Numbered from the stretch's first letter, positions 1 through 9,277 are shown. The stretch: 64,000 nucleotides of DNA from UBA6136 sp044350805 (GCA_044350805.1 JBILGU010000010.1:1-64000), one strand, 5' to 3'. The notes: generated by a model not told the origin, from the sequence alone. A program made the numbers and translations.

Positions 1-519
1 GTCGTGGCCATCGGTGAAACCGGCCTCGATTACTTTCGCTGCGATGCCTCGCATCAGGATCGACAGCAGGCGCGCTTCAGGACGCATATCCAGACCGCGA
101 TCGCAGTTCAAAAGCCCTTGATTATCCACACTCGGGAGGCGCGAGAAGATACCTTGCGTATTTTGAGAGAGGAGGGTGCCGAGAGAGTGGGTGGGGTTCT
201 CCACTGCTTTACCGAGGACTGGGAAACGGCAAAGGCGGCGCTGGACATCGGTTTCTACATTTCGCTCTCAGGCATTCTCACCTTCAAAAATGCAGCGCAA
301 ATTCAGGATGTCGCCCGCCGAATGCCCCAGGATCGCCTCTTGATTGAAACGGATTCGCCATATCTTGCCCCCGTTCCGCTCCGAGGGAAGCCAAACTATC
401 CGGCCTATGTGCGCCATGTGGCCGAATTTTTGGCTGAGCTTCGGGGTGAGTCCTTTGAACAGGTCGCTGACTATACGGCCCGCAACTTCAGGACACTGTT
501 TCCACTGGCCGCCGCTTAG
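1..519 (+). CDS. TatD family metal-dependent hydrolase (5' end outside window)
   Basis: This is the C-terminal part of a TatD-type DNase/hydrolase, a TIM-barrel enzyme with two divalent metals. The reading frame is open from base 1, so the true start lies upstream of the window. Visible family motifs are GETGLDY near the cut end, IIHTREA (metal-binding His), GVLHCFTED (His) and ETDSPYLAP (the C-terminal Asp motif). About 172 residues remain of a usual 255-265. It ends 21 bases from the convergent aminotransferase gene. The TatD assignment is firm, but which paralogue it is (TatD, YcfH or YjjV type) cannot be told from this part alone. Confidence 0.93.
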   Translation, partial: VVAIGETGLDYFRCDASHQDRQQARFRTHIQTAIAVQKPLIIHTREAREDTLRILREEGAERVGGVLHCFTEDWETAKAALDIGFYISLSGILTFKNAAQIQDVARRMPQDRLLIETDSPYLAPVPLRGKPNYPAYVRHVAEFLAELRGESFEQVADYTARNFRTLFPLAAA

Positions 520-540
520 GGCTTCGAGGGGGAAGACCGA

Positions 541-1659
541 CTAGGTTGCTTCGGCAGCGAGTCGGACGGCTTTTTCCAGTTGCTCGAGCGGAGTGTAAAA
601 GTGAGGGGAGAACCGGATTCCGCCCCCTCGCATGGCGCAGATGACCTGATGATTCTTGAGATGACTCCAGACCGCTGCATTCGGCGTTGATCGGTGCTTG
701 AAAAGCACGATCCCGGAAAGTCTCCCTGGGTCATTAGAGGATAGGAGCTCGAGACAGGCTTCTTGTGAAATGAGATCCATCAGGCGCTGCGTTCGCTCGA
801 GAATCAAGCGGGAGACATTGTCCATGCCTTCTTCCATCAGGACAGAGAGGCTCGCCGCAAGGCCATGGATTCCCAACATATTCGGGCTTCCACATTCAAA
901 TTTTCGCGCGCTGAGCGCGGGCGACCACGCCTGGGTGTCGTAGTCGCCGGCATTCTCGATCATATGCCAGCCGTATTGGGTCGGCTGGATCGCTTCGATG
1001 ACGCGTTCAGCGACATAAAAGATTCCAAGCCCCTCAGGTGCCAGAAGCCACTTGTGCCCATCGGCCATGACAAAGTCAGCCTGAATCGCCCTGACATCCA
1101 TTGGAAAAGCCCCAAGACTCTGAATGGCATCGACCATGAAGAGGATGCCACGTTGGCGACACGCACTTCCCAGCCTCTCGAGGTGCAACCTGAGGCCTGA
1201 GGCGTATTGCACAGAGCTGACCGCCAGAAGGCGGGTGTTCTGGTCCATGCTTTCGAGAAGGGCTCCTTCAGGATCAGCACCCCGGATATCAGCAGTCCGG
1301 TATTCAACTCCTTTAATGGAGAGCGCCTCCCAGGGAATTCGGTTGGATGGAAATTCATCGCAAATACCCACCACATTGTCACCGGGCTGCCATTGAAGGC
1401 CTGAGGCAACAAAGGAAATGGCTTCGGATGTATTTTTGACCAGCCCAATTTCCCGAGGGCTTCCAGCATTCAGAAATGCCATAGCCCGCTCCCGAAGCCG
1501 CTTTTGCTCAAGGCTCCATCTGGGGTAGTGGCTTGCCCCTTGAATCAGATTTTCTTGCGCGAACGCGGTAATGGCCTCACTGGTTCGTCTGGGCCAAGGG
1601 GCCACTGCGGCATGATTGAGGTAAATGATCGTTGGATCGATTTGAAACTCAGGATGCAT
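541..1659 (-). CDS. Class V aminotransferase (cysteine desulfurase / isopenicillin-N epimerase-like)
   Basis: A PLP-dependent fold-type I enzyme of about 372 residues. The N-terminal motif LNHAAVAPWP is typical of the isopenicillin-N epimerase/cysteine desulfurase-like branch. DGHKWLLAPEG contains the Schiff-base lysine (about K203), and MVDAIQSLGAF carries the Asp that pairs with the pyridine nitrogen. An ATG at 1659 is preferred over an upstream ATG at 1701, because the longer form would run into the end of uppP; the chosen start lies 5 bases after the uppP stop, suggesting co-transcription. No cysteine-persulfide loop is obvious, so a sulfur-transfer role is unproven. Substrate is unknown. 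Confidence 0.85.
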   Translation of the reverse strand: MHPEFQIDPTIIYLNHAAVAPWPRRTSEAITAFAQENLIQGASHYPRWSLEQKRLRERAMAFLNAGSPREIGLVKNTSEAISFVASGLQWQPGDNVVGICDEFPSNRIPWEALSIKGVEYRTADIRGADPEGALLESMDQNTRLLAVSSVQYASGLRLHLERLGSACRQRGILFMVDAIQSLGAFPMDVRAIQADFVMADGHKWLLAPEGLGIFYVAERVIEAIQPTQYGWHMIENAGDYDTQAWSPALSARKFECGSPNMLGIHGLAASLSVLMEEGMDNVSRLILERTQRLMDLISQEACLELLSSNDPGRLSGIVLFKHRSTPNAAVWSHLKNHQVICAMRGGGIRFSPHFYTPLEQLEKAVRLAAEAT

Positions 1660-1664
1660 CCGGC

Positions 1665-2489
1665 TCAGCCTTGAGTCCAGTTGACCCAGCCCAGCTGCCA
1701 TGAAGCAATGACAACAATCCCAAAGAGAATGCGATACCAGGCAAAAATCACAAAATCATGATGGGCTATATAGCGAAGCAACCAGCGCACACAGAGGAAT
1801 GCCGAAAGAAATGCACTGGTGAATCCGACGGCCCACATGCCCACATCATCCAAAGACAAAAGTTCACGCTCTTTGTAGAGTTGATAGACCGTCGCTAGAA
1901 GGAGCGTCGGAATGGCCAAGAAAAAGGAAAATTCCGTTGCCGCTTTGCGAGAGAGGCCAAAGAAGAGTCCGCCAATGATGGTGGCGCCGGAGCGGGAGGT
2001 CCCGGGAATCAGGGCGACGGCCTGTGCGATGCCCAGCTTCAAGGCATCCGTCCAGCGAAGATCCTCAACCCGGTGAATCCGAACCTTATGTTCTCGACGT
2101 TCCGCCCAGATGATGACAAATGCCCCGACAATGAAGGCAGTGGCGACCGGTATGGGCTGAAAAAGCTGCGCCTTGATGGCCTTTCCGAAAGCGAGCCCCA
2201 GAAGAGCGAGCGGAAGAAAAGCGACACCGAGGTTGATCACAAAACGGCGGGCCTCCTTTGATTGAGGCAAACCTTGAAGGACCTTCAGGATTCGGGCGCG
2301 GTATTCCCAGATCACGGCAAGGATCGCACCGGATTGAATGACAATCTCAAAAAGCTTGCCTCGTTCATTGTTGAATTCAAGAAGGTCTCCTGCGAGGATC
2401 AGGTGGCCTGTGCTGGAAACCGGCAAAAATTCAGTCAGTCCCTCGACGATGCCGAGGAGGAAGGCTTTGGCTAGAAGGATGTAGTCCAT
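1665..2489 (-). CDS. uppP: Undecaprenyl-diphosphatase UppP (BacA)
   Basis: An integral inner-membrane phosphatase that recycles undecaprenyl pyrophosphate to the monophosphate lipid carrier for peptidoglycan and other envelope polymers; overexpression of the family gives bacitracin resistance. The two signature motifs are present: GLTEFLPVSSTGHLIL near the N terminus (catalytic Glu) and PGTSRSGATI in the middle. Seven or more hydrophobic helices follow. The start at MDYILLAKA (2489) gives 274 residues, the family norm; a longer frame starting at 2555 would begin inside the inverted repeat at 2550-2565 and is less likely. It is divergent from ackA and is followed closely by the aminotransferase gene. 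Confidence 0.95.
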   Translation of the reverse strand: MDYILLAKAFLLGIVEGLTEFLPVSSTGHLILAGDLLEFNNERGKLFEIVIQSGAILAVIWEYRARILKVLQGLPQSKEARRFVINLGVAFLPLALLGLAFGKAIKAQLFQPIPVATAFIVGAFVIIWAERREHKVRIHRVEDLRWTDALKLGIAQAVALIPGTSRSGATIIGGLFFGLSRKAATEFSFFLAIPTLLLATVYQLYKERELLSLDDVGMWAVGFTSAFLSAFLCVRWLLRYIAHHDFVIFAWYRILFGIVVIASWQLGWVNWTQG

Positions 2490-2549
2490 GGGGCTCGCTG
2501 TTTTGGGAAAGTTCAGCCCCTCATTTTGCCAGAGCCGATGATTGCGAGT

Positions 2550-2565
2550 CGTCATTTTTATGACG
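2550..2565. promoter_or_regulatory. Inverted repeat in the uppP/ackA divergent region (possible operator)
   Basis: CGTCAT and ATGACG are separated by four T bases, forming a perfect 6+6 inverted repeat. It sits between the divergent starts of uppP (2489) and ackA (2611). A TATGCT sequence at 2572-2577 could be the -10 box of ackA, which would place the repeat near -35. No regulator can be named, and chance occurrence is possible. Confidence 0.3.
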
Positions 2566-2610
2566 TCGGTCTATGCTAGCCTTCGAATGAAGGGTTCTGG
2601 AGAGTAACTT

Positions 2611-3774
2611 TTGGCTAAATCCATTCTGGTGATGAATTCGGGGAGTTCGTCACTCAAATACGAACTCCATGCGATTTCCCCTACCGGTCTTTCAGTCGTC
2701 TTCAAGGGGCTAGTCGAGTGCATTGGTGAGCCCACGTCATCGGTTCAAAATCACAGGGATGCCATCGGTCAGGTCGTCCATGCGCTGGAGGCATCGGGAC
2801 ATCTCGAAACCTCACCGCTTCTTGCAATTGGTCATCGGGTCGTCCACGGCGGAGAGCGATTTTGCCGAGCGGTGGTCATTGATGAAAAGGTCGTCGAAGG
2901 CATTCGCGCGGCCGCCTCATTGGCACCGCTCCATAACCCACCCAATCTTCTAGGGATTGAAGCTTGTCGTGCCCATTGGGCGGAGGTTCCTCAGGTCGCC
3001 GTCTTTGATACGGCCTTTCACCAGTCTCTACCGGTTGCGGCCTACCGCTATGCCATTCCAGCTCTGGAAGGCGGGCCTGGGAGAATCCGTCGCTATGGCT
3101 TCCATGGCACTTCGTTTGCCTCCATTCGACGCCAGCTTGCCCAATACCTGGATCGTCCGGCCAATACGCTGAATCTTTTGGTGCTGCACCTTGGAAATGG
3201 TGCGAGCGCCTGTGCGATCCGGGCGGGTCAGAGCATCGAGACGTCGATGGGAATGACGCCGACCGCCGGCTTGGTCATGGGAACCCGGTCAGGGGATATT
3301 GATCCGGGAATCCTCTTGCATTGGATGATGCAGGAAGGGGCCTGTGCTGAAGTGTTAAACCAGCGGCTCAACCATCAAAGCGGACTGAAAGGGCTGTGCG
3401 GTAGCAACGACATGCGCGAAATCCTTGACCGGATTGAGGCAAAGGATCCGCTGGCTCGGGAGGCTCTGAATATCTATATCCATCGGCTACGCCACTTTAT
3501 CGGTGCCTACCGAGCTGAGCTTCCGGAGTTGGATGCCTTGGTCTTTACCGGGGGCATCGGTGAGCATGCGCCCAAAGTCCGGTTTGAAACGCTCTTGGGT
3601 TTGTCGCATCTCGGCTTTGAGCTCGATGTCGATCGTAACGATGCCTACTCTGGGGGCATCGGCGAAATTCAGCGCTCAGGGGCGGTGATTCGGGTGATGG
3701 TCGCCCCCCCTTTGGAGGAAAGGGAAATCGCACTGCAGTCTGCCGAGCTTTTGATGACAGGTGAGGGAATCTAA
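2611..3774 (+). CDS. ackA: Acetate kinase
   Basis: Interconverts acetyl phosphate + ADP and acetate + ATP. The protein (387 residues) opens with the family signature LVMNSGSSSLKYEL, then has GHRVVHGGE, FDTAFHQSLP, YGFHGTS (catalytic His region), HLGNGAS, MGMTPTAGLVMGTRSGDID, and VFTGGIGEHA, all ASKHA-fold acetokinase motifs. The start appears to be TTG at 2611, preceded by a GGAGAG ribosome-binding site about 8 bases upstream; no suitable ATG exists before the signature. Its TAA stop overlaps the pta ATG by one base (TAATG), indicating translational coupling in an ackA-pta operon. Confidence 0.97.
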   Translation: MAKSILVMNSGSSSLKYELHAISPTGLSVVFKGLVECIGEPTSSVQNHRDAIGQVVHALEASGHLETSPLLAIGHRVVHGGERFCRAVVIDEKVVEGIRAAASLAPLHNPPNLLGIEACRAHWAEVPQVAVFDTAFHQSLPVAAYRYAIPALEGGPGRIRRYGFHGTSFASIRRQLAQYLDRPANTLNLLVLHLGNGASACAIRAGQSIETSMGMTPTAGLVMGTRSGDIDPGILLHWMMQEGACAEVLNQRLNHQSGLKGLCGSNDMREILDRIEAKDPLAREALNIYIHRLRHFIGAYRAELPELDALVFTGGIGEHAPKVRFETLLGLSHLGFELDVDRNDAYSGGIGEIQRSGAVIRVMVAPPLEEREIALQSAELLMTGEGI

Positions 3775-5861
3775 TGGCGCGATCAATTTTCGTGAGCGCA
3801 GTAGCGCCGGGAACGGGGAAAGTTGTGGTGTCGATGGGTCTGGTCGAACTCGGCCTTCGGGAAACTGCGCGGGTGGGTTTTTTTCGCCCGGTCATCGTGG
3901 AGTCTTTTGACAACTCCCCGGATGAGGACATTGAGCTCATCCGCGAGTCCTTTGGTTTGAATCAGTCCTACACCGCGAGTTACTCCTGGCGGATGGGCGA
4001 TCTGATGCTCGAGCTTGGGGGGCGAGGGATTGATGGTGTCCTTGAGAAGATCGTCGAGGATTACAAGAGCCTTGAAGCGCAATGTGACTTCATTGTCATT
4101 GAGGGAACCGACTATCTCGGGCAGGCCTTGGCGCTTGAGTTTGATCTTAACGCCTTGATGGCGAGAACACTTTCAGCCCCGGTGGTTCTGGTAGGGAAGG
4201 GCAAGGGTCTTTCGCCAGAGGAGGCCGTCAATGGCCTGCGTGTGGCTGTGGATGGTTTTCGTAGCAAGCTCGCCAATGTGATTGGTGTGATGCTTTCTCG
4301 TGCTGAGGCCGACCAGCTTGAAACCTACCATACACTTTTGGCTCGGGAATTCACCTCGAACGATGAAATTTTAGGGATTTTGCCGGAGACCCCTGCATTG
4401 GGACGGCCGACGGTTCGTGAGGTGCTTGAGTTCCTCAAGGCCGACGTCATTTGTGGTCATGAGCGGCTCGAATCTGTGGTTGAAGGCTACATGATCGGAG
4501 CGATGTACCTTCAAAACATTTTGCCGCGGTTAAAGTCGGGCCTTCTGGTCCTGACCTCGGGTGACCGCCTGGATCTTCTTCTCGGCATGATTGAGGCGGA
4601 TCGGTCCTTGAATGCTCCGCGTCTTGCGGGGCTGATCCTCACTGCGGGGATCCGACCCGACCCTGGGGTTATGCGCCTCATTGAGGGGCTTCATGGCACA
4701 TTGCCTGTGATGGTGGTCGAAGAGGGCACCTATTCGGTGGCTTCACATCTCGAACAGGTTCATGCGCGCCTGAATGCAAAGGATCGAGAAAAGATCAAAA
4801 AGGCACAGGAGCTTTTTGACCAGCATGCAGAGATCGATGCTTTGAGTCGGCATATTTCGGAAGTTCGCTCCGAGATCATGACGCCGCGGCTTTTCACCTA
4901 CGGCCTGTTACAGAAGGCGCGGGCAAGGATCCGGCATATCGTTTTATGTGAGGGAACCGAACCCAGAATCCTCAGGGCTGCGGCAGAGTTGGTGAGCCGG
5001 CGAGCGGTTCGACTGACGCTCTTGGGCGATCAGCGTGAGGTGGCACTTGAAATGCGCGAGATCGGTTTTGAGCCGGATCCGGCTTGGGTGACAATCATTG
5101 ATCCGGTTCATAGCGCTCAGCTCTCCGACTACGCCGAGACCTATTTCAAGCTTCGCCAACACAAGGGCGTGACCTTGGATCAGGCCCGAGATACGCTTCA
5201 GGATGTGTCCTATTTCGGGACGATGATGGTGCATCTGGGAGCGGCCGACGGCATGGTTTCAGGCGCGGTTCACACGACCCAGCACACCATTCGACCGGCA
5301 CTCCAGATCATCAAGACGGCCCCTGACTGCCCTGTCGTCTCATCAGTGTTCTTTATGTGCATGGAAGATGGCGTCATGGTGTATGGGGACTGCGCGGTCA
5401 ATCCGGATCCGACACCGGAGCAGCTCGCTGAGATTGCCATTCGCTCAGCCGAGACGGCAGAGCGTTTTGGCGTCAGTCCGAGAGTCGCCCTTTTGTCGTA
5501 TTCGACCGGAGCTTCAGGTGTCGGGGCGGACGTGGATAAGGTTCGGGCTGCAGTTCAAATCGCTCAATCCAAAAACCCGGAGCTGATTCTGGAGGGACCG
5601 ATGCAATACGATGCCGCGGTGGATGAATCGGTGGGGCAGCTCAAGCTTCCAGGGTCCAGGGTGGCAGGACGTGCCAACGTCCTGATCTTCCCTGACCTGA
5701 ATACGGGTAACAATACATACAAGGCGGTTCAGCGGGAAACGGGAGCCCTTGCGATTGGCCCTGTTTTGCAGGGCTTGAAAAAGCCGGTGAATGACCTGAG
5801 TCGAGGATGCACCGTCGATGACATCGTCAATACCGTCCTGATCACGGCCATCCAGTCCTGA
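3774..5861 (+). CDS. pta: Phosphate acetyltransferase
   Basis: Converts acetyl-CoA + phosphate to acetyl phosphate + CoA, acting with the coupled ackA. At 695 residues it is the long, E. coli-type enzyme: an N-terminal BioD-like P-loop domain (about 1-210, with APGTGK near residue 12), a DRTGG regulatory domain (about 220-340), and the catalytic PTA_PTB domain (about 375-695). The catalytic part shows LCEGTEPRILRAA, DGMVSGAVHTT, LSYSTGASGVG and FPDLNTGNNTYKAVQR. It ends four bases from the convergent CPBP protease gene. Confidence 0.97.
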   Translation: MARSIFVSAVAPGTGKVVVSMGLVELGLRETARVGFFRPVIVESFDNSPDEDIELIRESFGLNQSYTASYSWRMGDLMLELGGRGIDGVLEKIVEDYKSLEAQCDFIVIEGTDYLGQALALEFDLNALMARTLSAPVVLVGKGKGLSPEEAVNGLRVAVDGFRSKLANVIGVMLSRAEADQLETYHTLLAREFTSNDEILGILPETPALGRPTVREVLEFLKADVICGHERLESVVEGYMIGAMYLQNILPRLKSGLLVLTSGDRLDLLLGMIEADRSLNAPRLAGLILTAGIRPDPGVMRLIEGLHGTLPVMVVEEGTYSVASHLEQVHARLNAKDREKIKKAQELFDQHAEIDALSRHISEVRSEIMTPRLFTYGLLQKARARIRHIVLCEGTEPRILRAAAELVSRRAVRLTLLGDQREVALEMREIGFEPDPAWVTIIDPVHSAQLSDYAETYFKLRQHKGVTLDQARDTLQDVSYFGTMMVHLGAADGMVSGAVHTTQHTIRPALQIIKTAPDCPVVSSVFFMCMEDGVMVYGDCAVNPDPTPEQLAEIAIRSAETAERFGVSPRVALLSYSTGASGVGADVDKVRAAVQIAQSKNPELILEGPMQYDAAVDESVGQLKLPGSRVAGRANVLIFPDLNTGNNTYKAVQRETGALAIGPVLQGLKKPVNDLSRGCTVDDIVNTVLITAIQS

Positions 5862-5865
5862 AGAT

Positions 5866-6462
5866 CTAGTCGCTTTCAGGATAGCCGGCGCGCTGGATTT
5901 CGGCCTGCCGCCAGAGACTGGCCACAGCCTGTAGGGCCAGAAAATCATAAAGGGCATGGACCAGAAGCGGAATCGTCAGATTGCGCTCCGGACCCAGATC
6001 CATGGTGATGCCGAGGTAGGTGCCAAGGAGTCCCGCAACAAGTCCGTAGACCGGCGTGATCCAGTGCAACAGTGCAAAGATCATGTTGCTGAAAACAAGC
6101 CCACCGACACCGCCCCACATCTGTTCAAGCCAGGGCTGAAGAAATCCGCGAAAAAGGATTTCTTCTGTTGTGCCCGCCAAGAATCCAAGGTAGAGGAGCT
6201 CCAGGCGGCTCATGCTGGCCAGAAGTCGTCCAAGCCGTTCGACCAAAAGATCGCGCAGGATCCTCAAGGAGGCAATGTGATCTGTCAGGCGCAGAAAGCC
6301 ATACAGGGGCACCGTGGCGGCAACGGCAAGAAAGACACTTTCGGGATCCCCGTGAAGGGTTGCCAGGGGATCGATTTCAAAAAATTGTCCAAGCCCCATC
6401 GCCAAAAGAAGCAGGCCGCCTTCAAAGAGGGTGGCCATTCCGAGGAACTGCGACTTGTTCAT
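5866..6462 (-). CDS. CPBP family intramembrane glutamic endopeptidase
   Basis: A 198-residue multi-spanning membrane protein of the CAAX protease/bacteriocin-processing (Abi, CPBP) family. Key motifs are GTTEEILFRG (the EExxxR catalytic motif), FALLHW (FxxxH) and a C-terminal HALYD, where the family often has HxxxN. Substrate is unknown. Its ATG overlaps the stop of the upstream CYTH gene by four bases (ATGA), so the two are co-translated. The pairing of a CPBP protease with a CYTH phosphatase gives no obvious joint role. Family placement is good; function is only inferred. Confidence 0.85.
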   Translation of the reverse strand: MNKSQFLGMATLFEGGLLLLAMGLGQFFEIDPLATLHGDPESVFLAVAATVPLYGFLRLTDHIASLRILRDLLVERLGRLLASMSRLELLYLGFLAGTTEEILFRGFLQPWLEQMWGGVGGLVFSNMIFALLHWITPVYGLVAGLLGTYLGITMDLGPERNLTIPLLVHALYDFLALQAVASLWRQAEIQRAGYPESD

Positions 6463-6941
6463 TTTCGGGTGTTCCAGGTCGAGTAGGGTTCGCGGCTGAG
6501 GCAGGTGTTGTAGTAACGCGGGTCATGGGTGACCTCTTCTCCAATCCATGCCGGGAGGTCGAAAGCTTCATCCGGATCGGAAAGTTCGATTTCGGCAACC
6601 ACCAGTCCATCATTGTCTCCGGAGAAAACATCGATTTCCCAGGTCAGGTGGCCTTGTGGAATGAGATAACGGACTTTTTCGATCAGGGGGCCTGCACGGA
6701 GGCTGTCCAGCATGAGACTGGCTTGATCCAGAGGAATGGGGTATTCGAACTCCAGTCGCTTGGCCCCGATCGTCGCCCCCTTGATGTTGAGGTGGGCTTC
6801 GTCTCCGCTGATTCGAACGCGGACGGAACACCTCTTTTCGCTGTTGAGATAGCCCTGGCGCATGGGGATGGCGGAGGTGGCCTTGTCACGCCAACTCTCA
6901 TTGAGAACCAGAAACTTTCGTTCGATTTCGAAGTGGGACAC
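6459..6941 (-). CDS. CYTH domain protein (inorganic triphosphatase / class IV adenylate cyclase-like)
   Basis: A 160-residue single-domain CYTH protein. The N-terminal EIERKFLV provides the ExExK signature that binds triphosphate and metal. Alternating charged strands follow (SVRVRISGDEAHLNIK, EFEYPIP, EIDVFSGDNDGLVVAEIEL), consistent with the eight-stranded tunnel fold. Compact bacterial members of this size are usually inorganic triphosphatases; cyclase activity is possible but less likely. It is the first gene of a two-gene unit with the CPBP protease, overlapping it by ATGA. Confidence 0.88.
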   Translation of the reverse strand: MSHFEIERKFLVLNESWRDKATSAIPMRQGYLNSEKRCSVRVRISGDEAHLNIKGATIGAKRLEFEYPIPLDQASLMLDSLRAGPLIEKVRYLIPQGHLTWEIDVFSGDNDGLVVAEIELSDPDEAFDLPAWIGEEVTHDPRYYNTCLSREPYSTWNTRK

Positions 6942-6983
6942 GGCGGCGAGAGTTCGTTGCAGAGGCTAGGGGTTTGGGAGGTC

Positions 6984-7916
6984 TCAATTGTCCTGCATTT
7001 GTTCCTGCGCCCATTCCTCCCAGTAGGGTTTGGGATGGAATCGCTCATGAAGGAAATCCACAAAAGTTCTGACTTTGGCGGAAAGATGCTTTCGATGGGG
7101 ATACACCGCATGAATCTCGAGGGGTGCCGGCACGTATTCGGTGAGGACAGCTTGCAGTCGGTTCTTACGAATATCCTGACCCACCATGTAGGTCGGAAGG
7201 ATGACAAGACCCAGACCACTGAGGGCTGCGATCCGCAGCGCATCGGCGACATTGGCTTGAAGGGATCCTGAAACCTTGACGGTCAGCGATTCGCCCCCGG
7301 GGATCGTGAACTGCCAGTGATCGCGTGGCGCCAGGCTTAAATTGACCAGGCAATTATGGTTCTTGAGATCTTCCGGAGTTTTCGGTGTGCCATGCTTTTT
7401 AAAATAAGCGGGGGCTCCACAGACGACGCGCTGAGACGTCCCTAGAGACCTGGCAATCAGGCTGGAATCCTGAAGTTCGTCGAGTTGTATCGCGAGATCG
7501 AAACCTTCCTCGATCAAATCGGCATAGCTGGTCTGGAGGATCAGATCGACATGGACGTCAGGGTAGACCTCCATGTAGGCCGTAATGGCGGGAGCCACAT
7601 GGTAAGAGCCGAAGAAGGGGCTGGCGCTGACTTTGAGAAGTCCTCGGGGCTCGGTTTGGAGTCGCGTGACGGCGAGTTCCATCTCCTCCATGTCGTCGAG
7701 GATCTGTCGGCAACGTTCCAGATAGACCGCACCGACCTCGGTGAGATTGAGGTTCCGGGTGGTTCGATTGAGGAGCCGAATGCCGAGGCCATTTTCCAGT
7801 TGCATGACGTGCTTGGTGGCCATGGCTCTGGACAGCCCCAGCTCCTTAGCCGCGGCGGCAAAACTCCCCGCTTTTGCGACCTTGGTAAAAACCAGCATGC
7901 TCGTCAGCTTGTCCAT
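6984..7916 (-). CDS. LysR family transcriptional regulator
   Basis: A 310-residue LysR-type regulator. The N-terminal winged helix-turn-helix is visible at residues 20-65 (AAKELGLSRAMATKHVMQLE, then LLNRTTRNLNLTEVG), followed by a periplasmic-binding-protein-like effector domain (about 90-295). The sequence style resembles the large DsdC/AaeR-like clade of single-effector LTTRs. It is divergent from the small secreted NTF2-like gene starting at 8036, which is the usual layout for a LysR target. The inducer is unknown. Confidence 0.9.
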   Translation of the reverse strand: MDKLTSMLVFTKVAKAGSFAAAAKELGLSRAMATKHVMQLENGLGIRLLNRTTRNLNLTEVGAVYLERCRQILDDMEEMELAVTRLQTEPRGLLKVSASPFFGSYHVAPAITAYMEVYPDVHVDLILQTSYADLIEEGFDLAIQLDELQDSSLIARSLGTSQRVVCGAPAYFKKHGTPKTPEDLKNHNCLVNLSLAPRDHWQFTIPGGESLTVKVSGSLQANVADALRIAALSGLGLVILPTYMVGQDIRKNRLQAVLTEYVPAPLEIHAVYPHRKHLSAKVRTFVDFLHERFHPKPYWEEWAQEQMQDN

Positions 7917-8035
7917 CGCATCCCCAACTAAAAAATCCGGTTTATGGAAACAATCAGCAAGTTTTATTGGTTATTGTAAACCAAAAGTGGTTTTCTATAG
8001 GCGTCCCAATTCTGGGACTGCAGCGGAGAACGACC

Positions 8036-8509
8036 ATGCGTCGTAGCTTAGGGCTTCTGGTACTTTTAGTCACTAGTGTGGGGGCTTCAACGGCCGCCGA
8101 AATCGAGCCTGCACGGCAAGTTGCAGAAAGGACTGCAGCCGAATGGAATGCAGCCTTTGAGCGGGGTCAGATTGATGCGATCGTCTCGCTCTACGAAGAC
8201 AATGCGATGTTGTTGCAACCGAACGGGGTGGTCGCGCATGGCGGCTCTGAAATCAGGGCGTTCTGGCAGAAACTGATCGGGCAGGGCGCATATGCGATGG
8301 ACCTTGTCAGTGTGCGAGCCGCACAAAATGGCACGGTCGTCGCGGCGGTTCGTTTTTCAGATGTGAAAACGCTCGAGAAGGGCAATCACCAGCGGCTTCA
8401 CTACCGTTACGAAGGCGTGGTCTACAGCGTCCTGCGGCAACAGTCCGATGGTCGCTGGAAAGCCGAGGTTCAGCGTTGGGATGGCGAGTCCCCATCACAG
8501 AAAGGCTAA
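8036..8509 (+). CDS. Secreted SnoaL/NTF2-like (DUF4440, SgcJ/EcaC-type) protein
   Basis: A 157-residue exported protein. The ATG at 8036 follows GGAGAA (8025-8030) and begins a signal peptide (MRRSLGLLVLLVTSVGAST, cleavage probably near TAAE). The mature part matches the SgcJ/EcaC DUF4440 pattern: WNAAFERGQIDAIVSLYEDN, AMLLQPNG, GGSEIRAFW and a C-terminal beta-sheet ending WKAEVQRWD. Such cone-fold proteins bind small hydrophobic ligands or are enzymes of unknown specificity. It is divergently transcribed from the LysR gene, which may control it. Confidence 0.8.
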   Translation: MRRSLGLLVLLVTSVGASTAAEIEPARQVAERTAAEWNAAFERGQIDAIVSLYEDNAMLLQPNGVVAHGGSEIRAFWQKLIGQGAYAMDLVSVRAAQNGTVVAAVRFSDVKTLEKGNHQRLHYRYEGVVYSVLRQQSDGRWKAEVQRWDGESPSQKG

Positions 8510-8695
8510 GCTTGGCCGATTCAATTCGGCAAATCTGAATTTCATGGCGGAGCGTTCTCCTCAACTTCCAGTGCTCCCCTGCGGGATGCTAGACTCTATT
8601 TCCGATTAAATTAGTGGGGAATTGCTTCCTGATGCAGGTCGCCTCAGGTAGAGCAAGGCCCTTTTTTGTTATTCCCTTTGTTACAGGAGTTCAGG

Positions 8696-9277
8696 ATGAT
8701 CCACGAATTGCCCGCATTGCCGTATGACAAGGGAGCTCTGGCTCCCTACCTTTCTGCCGAAACCCTTGAGTTTCATTACGGCAAGCACCATCAGGCTTAT
8801 GTCACTAACCTCAATAACCTGATTCCGGGTACCGAATTCGAAAACCTTCCTCTGGAGGAAATTATCCTGAAGTCCTCAGGGGGAATCTTTAACAACGCGG
8901 CTCAGATCTGGAATCACACCTTCTATTGGAATGGCCTTAAGCCCAATGGCGGTGGGAAGCCCACCGGCGCGCTTCTCGAGGCCATTGAAAAGGCCTTCGG
9001 ATCATTTGATGCCTTCAAGGAAGCCTTTACCAAGTGTGCGGTCACCACCTTTGGATCAGGTTGGGCATGGCTTGTGAAAAATGCGGACGGAAGCCTTGCA
9101 CTGGTGAGTACCAGCAATGCTGCGTGTCCGCTGACTACCGGACAAACGCCCCTCCTGACCTGTGATGTCTGGGAGCACGCGTACTACATTGACTACCGCA
9201 ACGCACGTCCCAAATACGTCGAGGAATTCTGGAACGTGGTGAATTGGGATTTTGTGGCTAAGAACTTTCAGGGTTAA
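8696..9277 (+). CDS. sodB: Superoxide dismutase (Fe)
   Basis: Dismutes superoxide in the cytoplasm. The start at ATG 8696 (MIHELPALPYDKGAL) follows a CAGGAG ribosome-binding site and gives 193 residues, exactly the FeSOD norm; an upstream ATG at 8666 lacks support. Metal ligands are visible: His in FHYGKHHQAYV, His in AAQIWNHTFYWN, and the DVWEHAYYIDY motif with Asp and His. The AAQ before WNHTFYWN places the active-site glutamine where Fe enzymes have it, so iron rather than manganese is expected. A hairpin terminator follows at 9306. Confidence 0.97.
   Translation: MIHELPALPYDKGALAPYLSAETLEFHYGKHHQAYVTNLNNLIPGTEFENLPLEEIILKSSGGIFNNAAQIWNHTFYWNGLKPNGGGKPTGALLEAIEKAFGSFDAFKEAFTKCAVTTFGSGWAWLVKNADGSLALVSTSNAACPLTTGQTPLLTCDVWEHAYYIDYRNARPKYVEEFWNVVNWDFVAKNFQG

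Noticed and set aside
6168..7271. A 367-codon plus-strand open frame
   Set aside because: It is antisense to the CPBP, CYTH and LysR genes, all with clear family motifs; its translation has no recognisable domain.
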